From Candidatus Shapirobacteria bacterium CG09_land_8_20_14_0_10_38_17 (GTDB lineage Bacteria > Patescibacteriota > Microgenomatia > 0-14-0-10-38-17), in assembly GCA_002774085.1 (NCBI GenBank), contig PEZH01000053.1:1-6071 (forward strand): 6,071 bases of DNA. The letters are read 5' to 3'. The translations under genes were made by a program, and so were the position numbers. Shown in pieces: positions 6,004 to 6,071 of this stretch; position 1 is the first letter of the stretch, and every line of letters begins with the position of its first letter. The notes under the pieces were generated by a model. It searched no databases, was not told the DNA's origin, and worked only from the letters and a program-made list of their open reading frames with translations.

Positions 6004-6071
6004 CCGTCATTCTGAACTTGATTCAGAATCTTCTGAAGAATGATCCTGATTTTCATCAGGATGACGATGAG
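6004..6071. repeat. REP/MITE-like composite palindrome, possibly cut by window end
   Basis: It opens with ccgtcattctga (6004-6015), as at 101-112. Two hairpins follow: attctgaa (6009-6016) with ttcagaat (6022-6029), loop of 5; and atcctgat (6043-6050) with atcaggat (6055-6062), loop tttc. Outer arms gtcat (6006-6010) and atgac (6061-6065) could instead close the whole unit. The left end catcgccgtcat resembles the complement of atgacgatg at 6061-6069, so the element is close to complete. Short interspersed palindromes with a gtcattc start occur in many bacterial genomes (general knowledge); the exact family is not identified here. Confidence 0.65.

Overview
The window carries three complete, co-oriented (+) housekeeping genes: a ribonuclease J (rnj, 294-1967), a bacterial-type prolyl-tRNA synthetase (proS, 1976-3667) and an FtsK/SpoIIIE DNA translocase (ftsK, 3837-5915). 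The DNA is AT-rich, none of the three starts has a recognisable Shine-Dalgarno sequence, and the stops are TAA, TAG and TGA, one each. TGA as a real stop in ftsK, with Trp encoded by TGG, argues against a lineage that reads TGA as Gly. The protein style (a 692-residue compact FtsK, divergent ProS editing insert, RNase J with a changed motif C) and the repeat-rich spacers suggest a Candidate Phyla Radiation / Patescibacteria genome, perhaps Parcubacteria-like. That placement is an inference from memory, not a search result.

Layout. Positions 1-293 are a non-coding spacer built from repeats: an octamer array, a heptad/purine tract, a second octamer array, a 17-bp perfect hairpin with a GAAA loop, a diverged REP-like segment and a second GC-rich hairpin. 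An AT-only leader with two small dyads then leads into rnj. rnj and proS are only 8 bp apart and are probably co-transcribed. The 169-bp proS-ftsK spacer is bounded by two arrays of the same octamer family in opposite orientation, the second ending just before the ftsK ATG. After ftsK, positions 5916-6071 repeat the modular order seen at the left edge, including a 60-bp stretch identical to positions 40-99, and run into REP-like hairpins that end at or beyond the window edge.

How the genes work together: RNase J handles mRNA decay and rRNA maturation, ProS charges tRNA-Pro, and FtsK anchors at the septum and pumps chromosome ends apart during division. They share no pathway; their proximity looks like conserved core-gene synteny (in Bacillus subtilis rnjB also lies a few genes upstream of spoIIIE). 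I see no defence system, mobile-element gene, CRISPR array or RNA gene.

The points most worth a second look are the modular spacer repeat, found in direct copies at both ends and as an inverted degenerate copy in front of ftsK, and the apparent loss of the motif C metal-binding histidine in RNase J.
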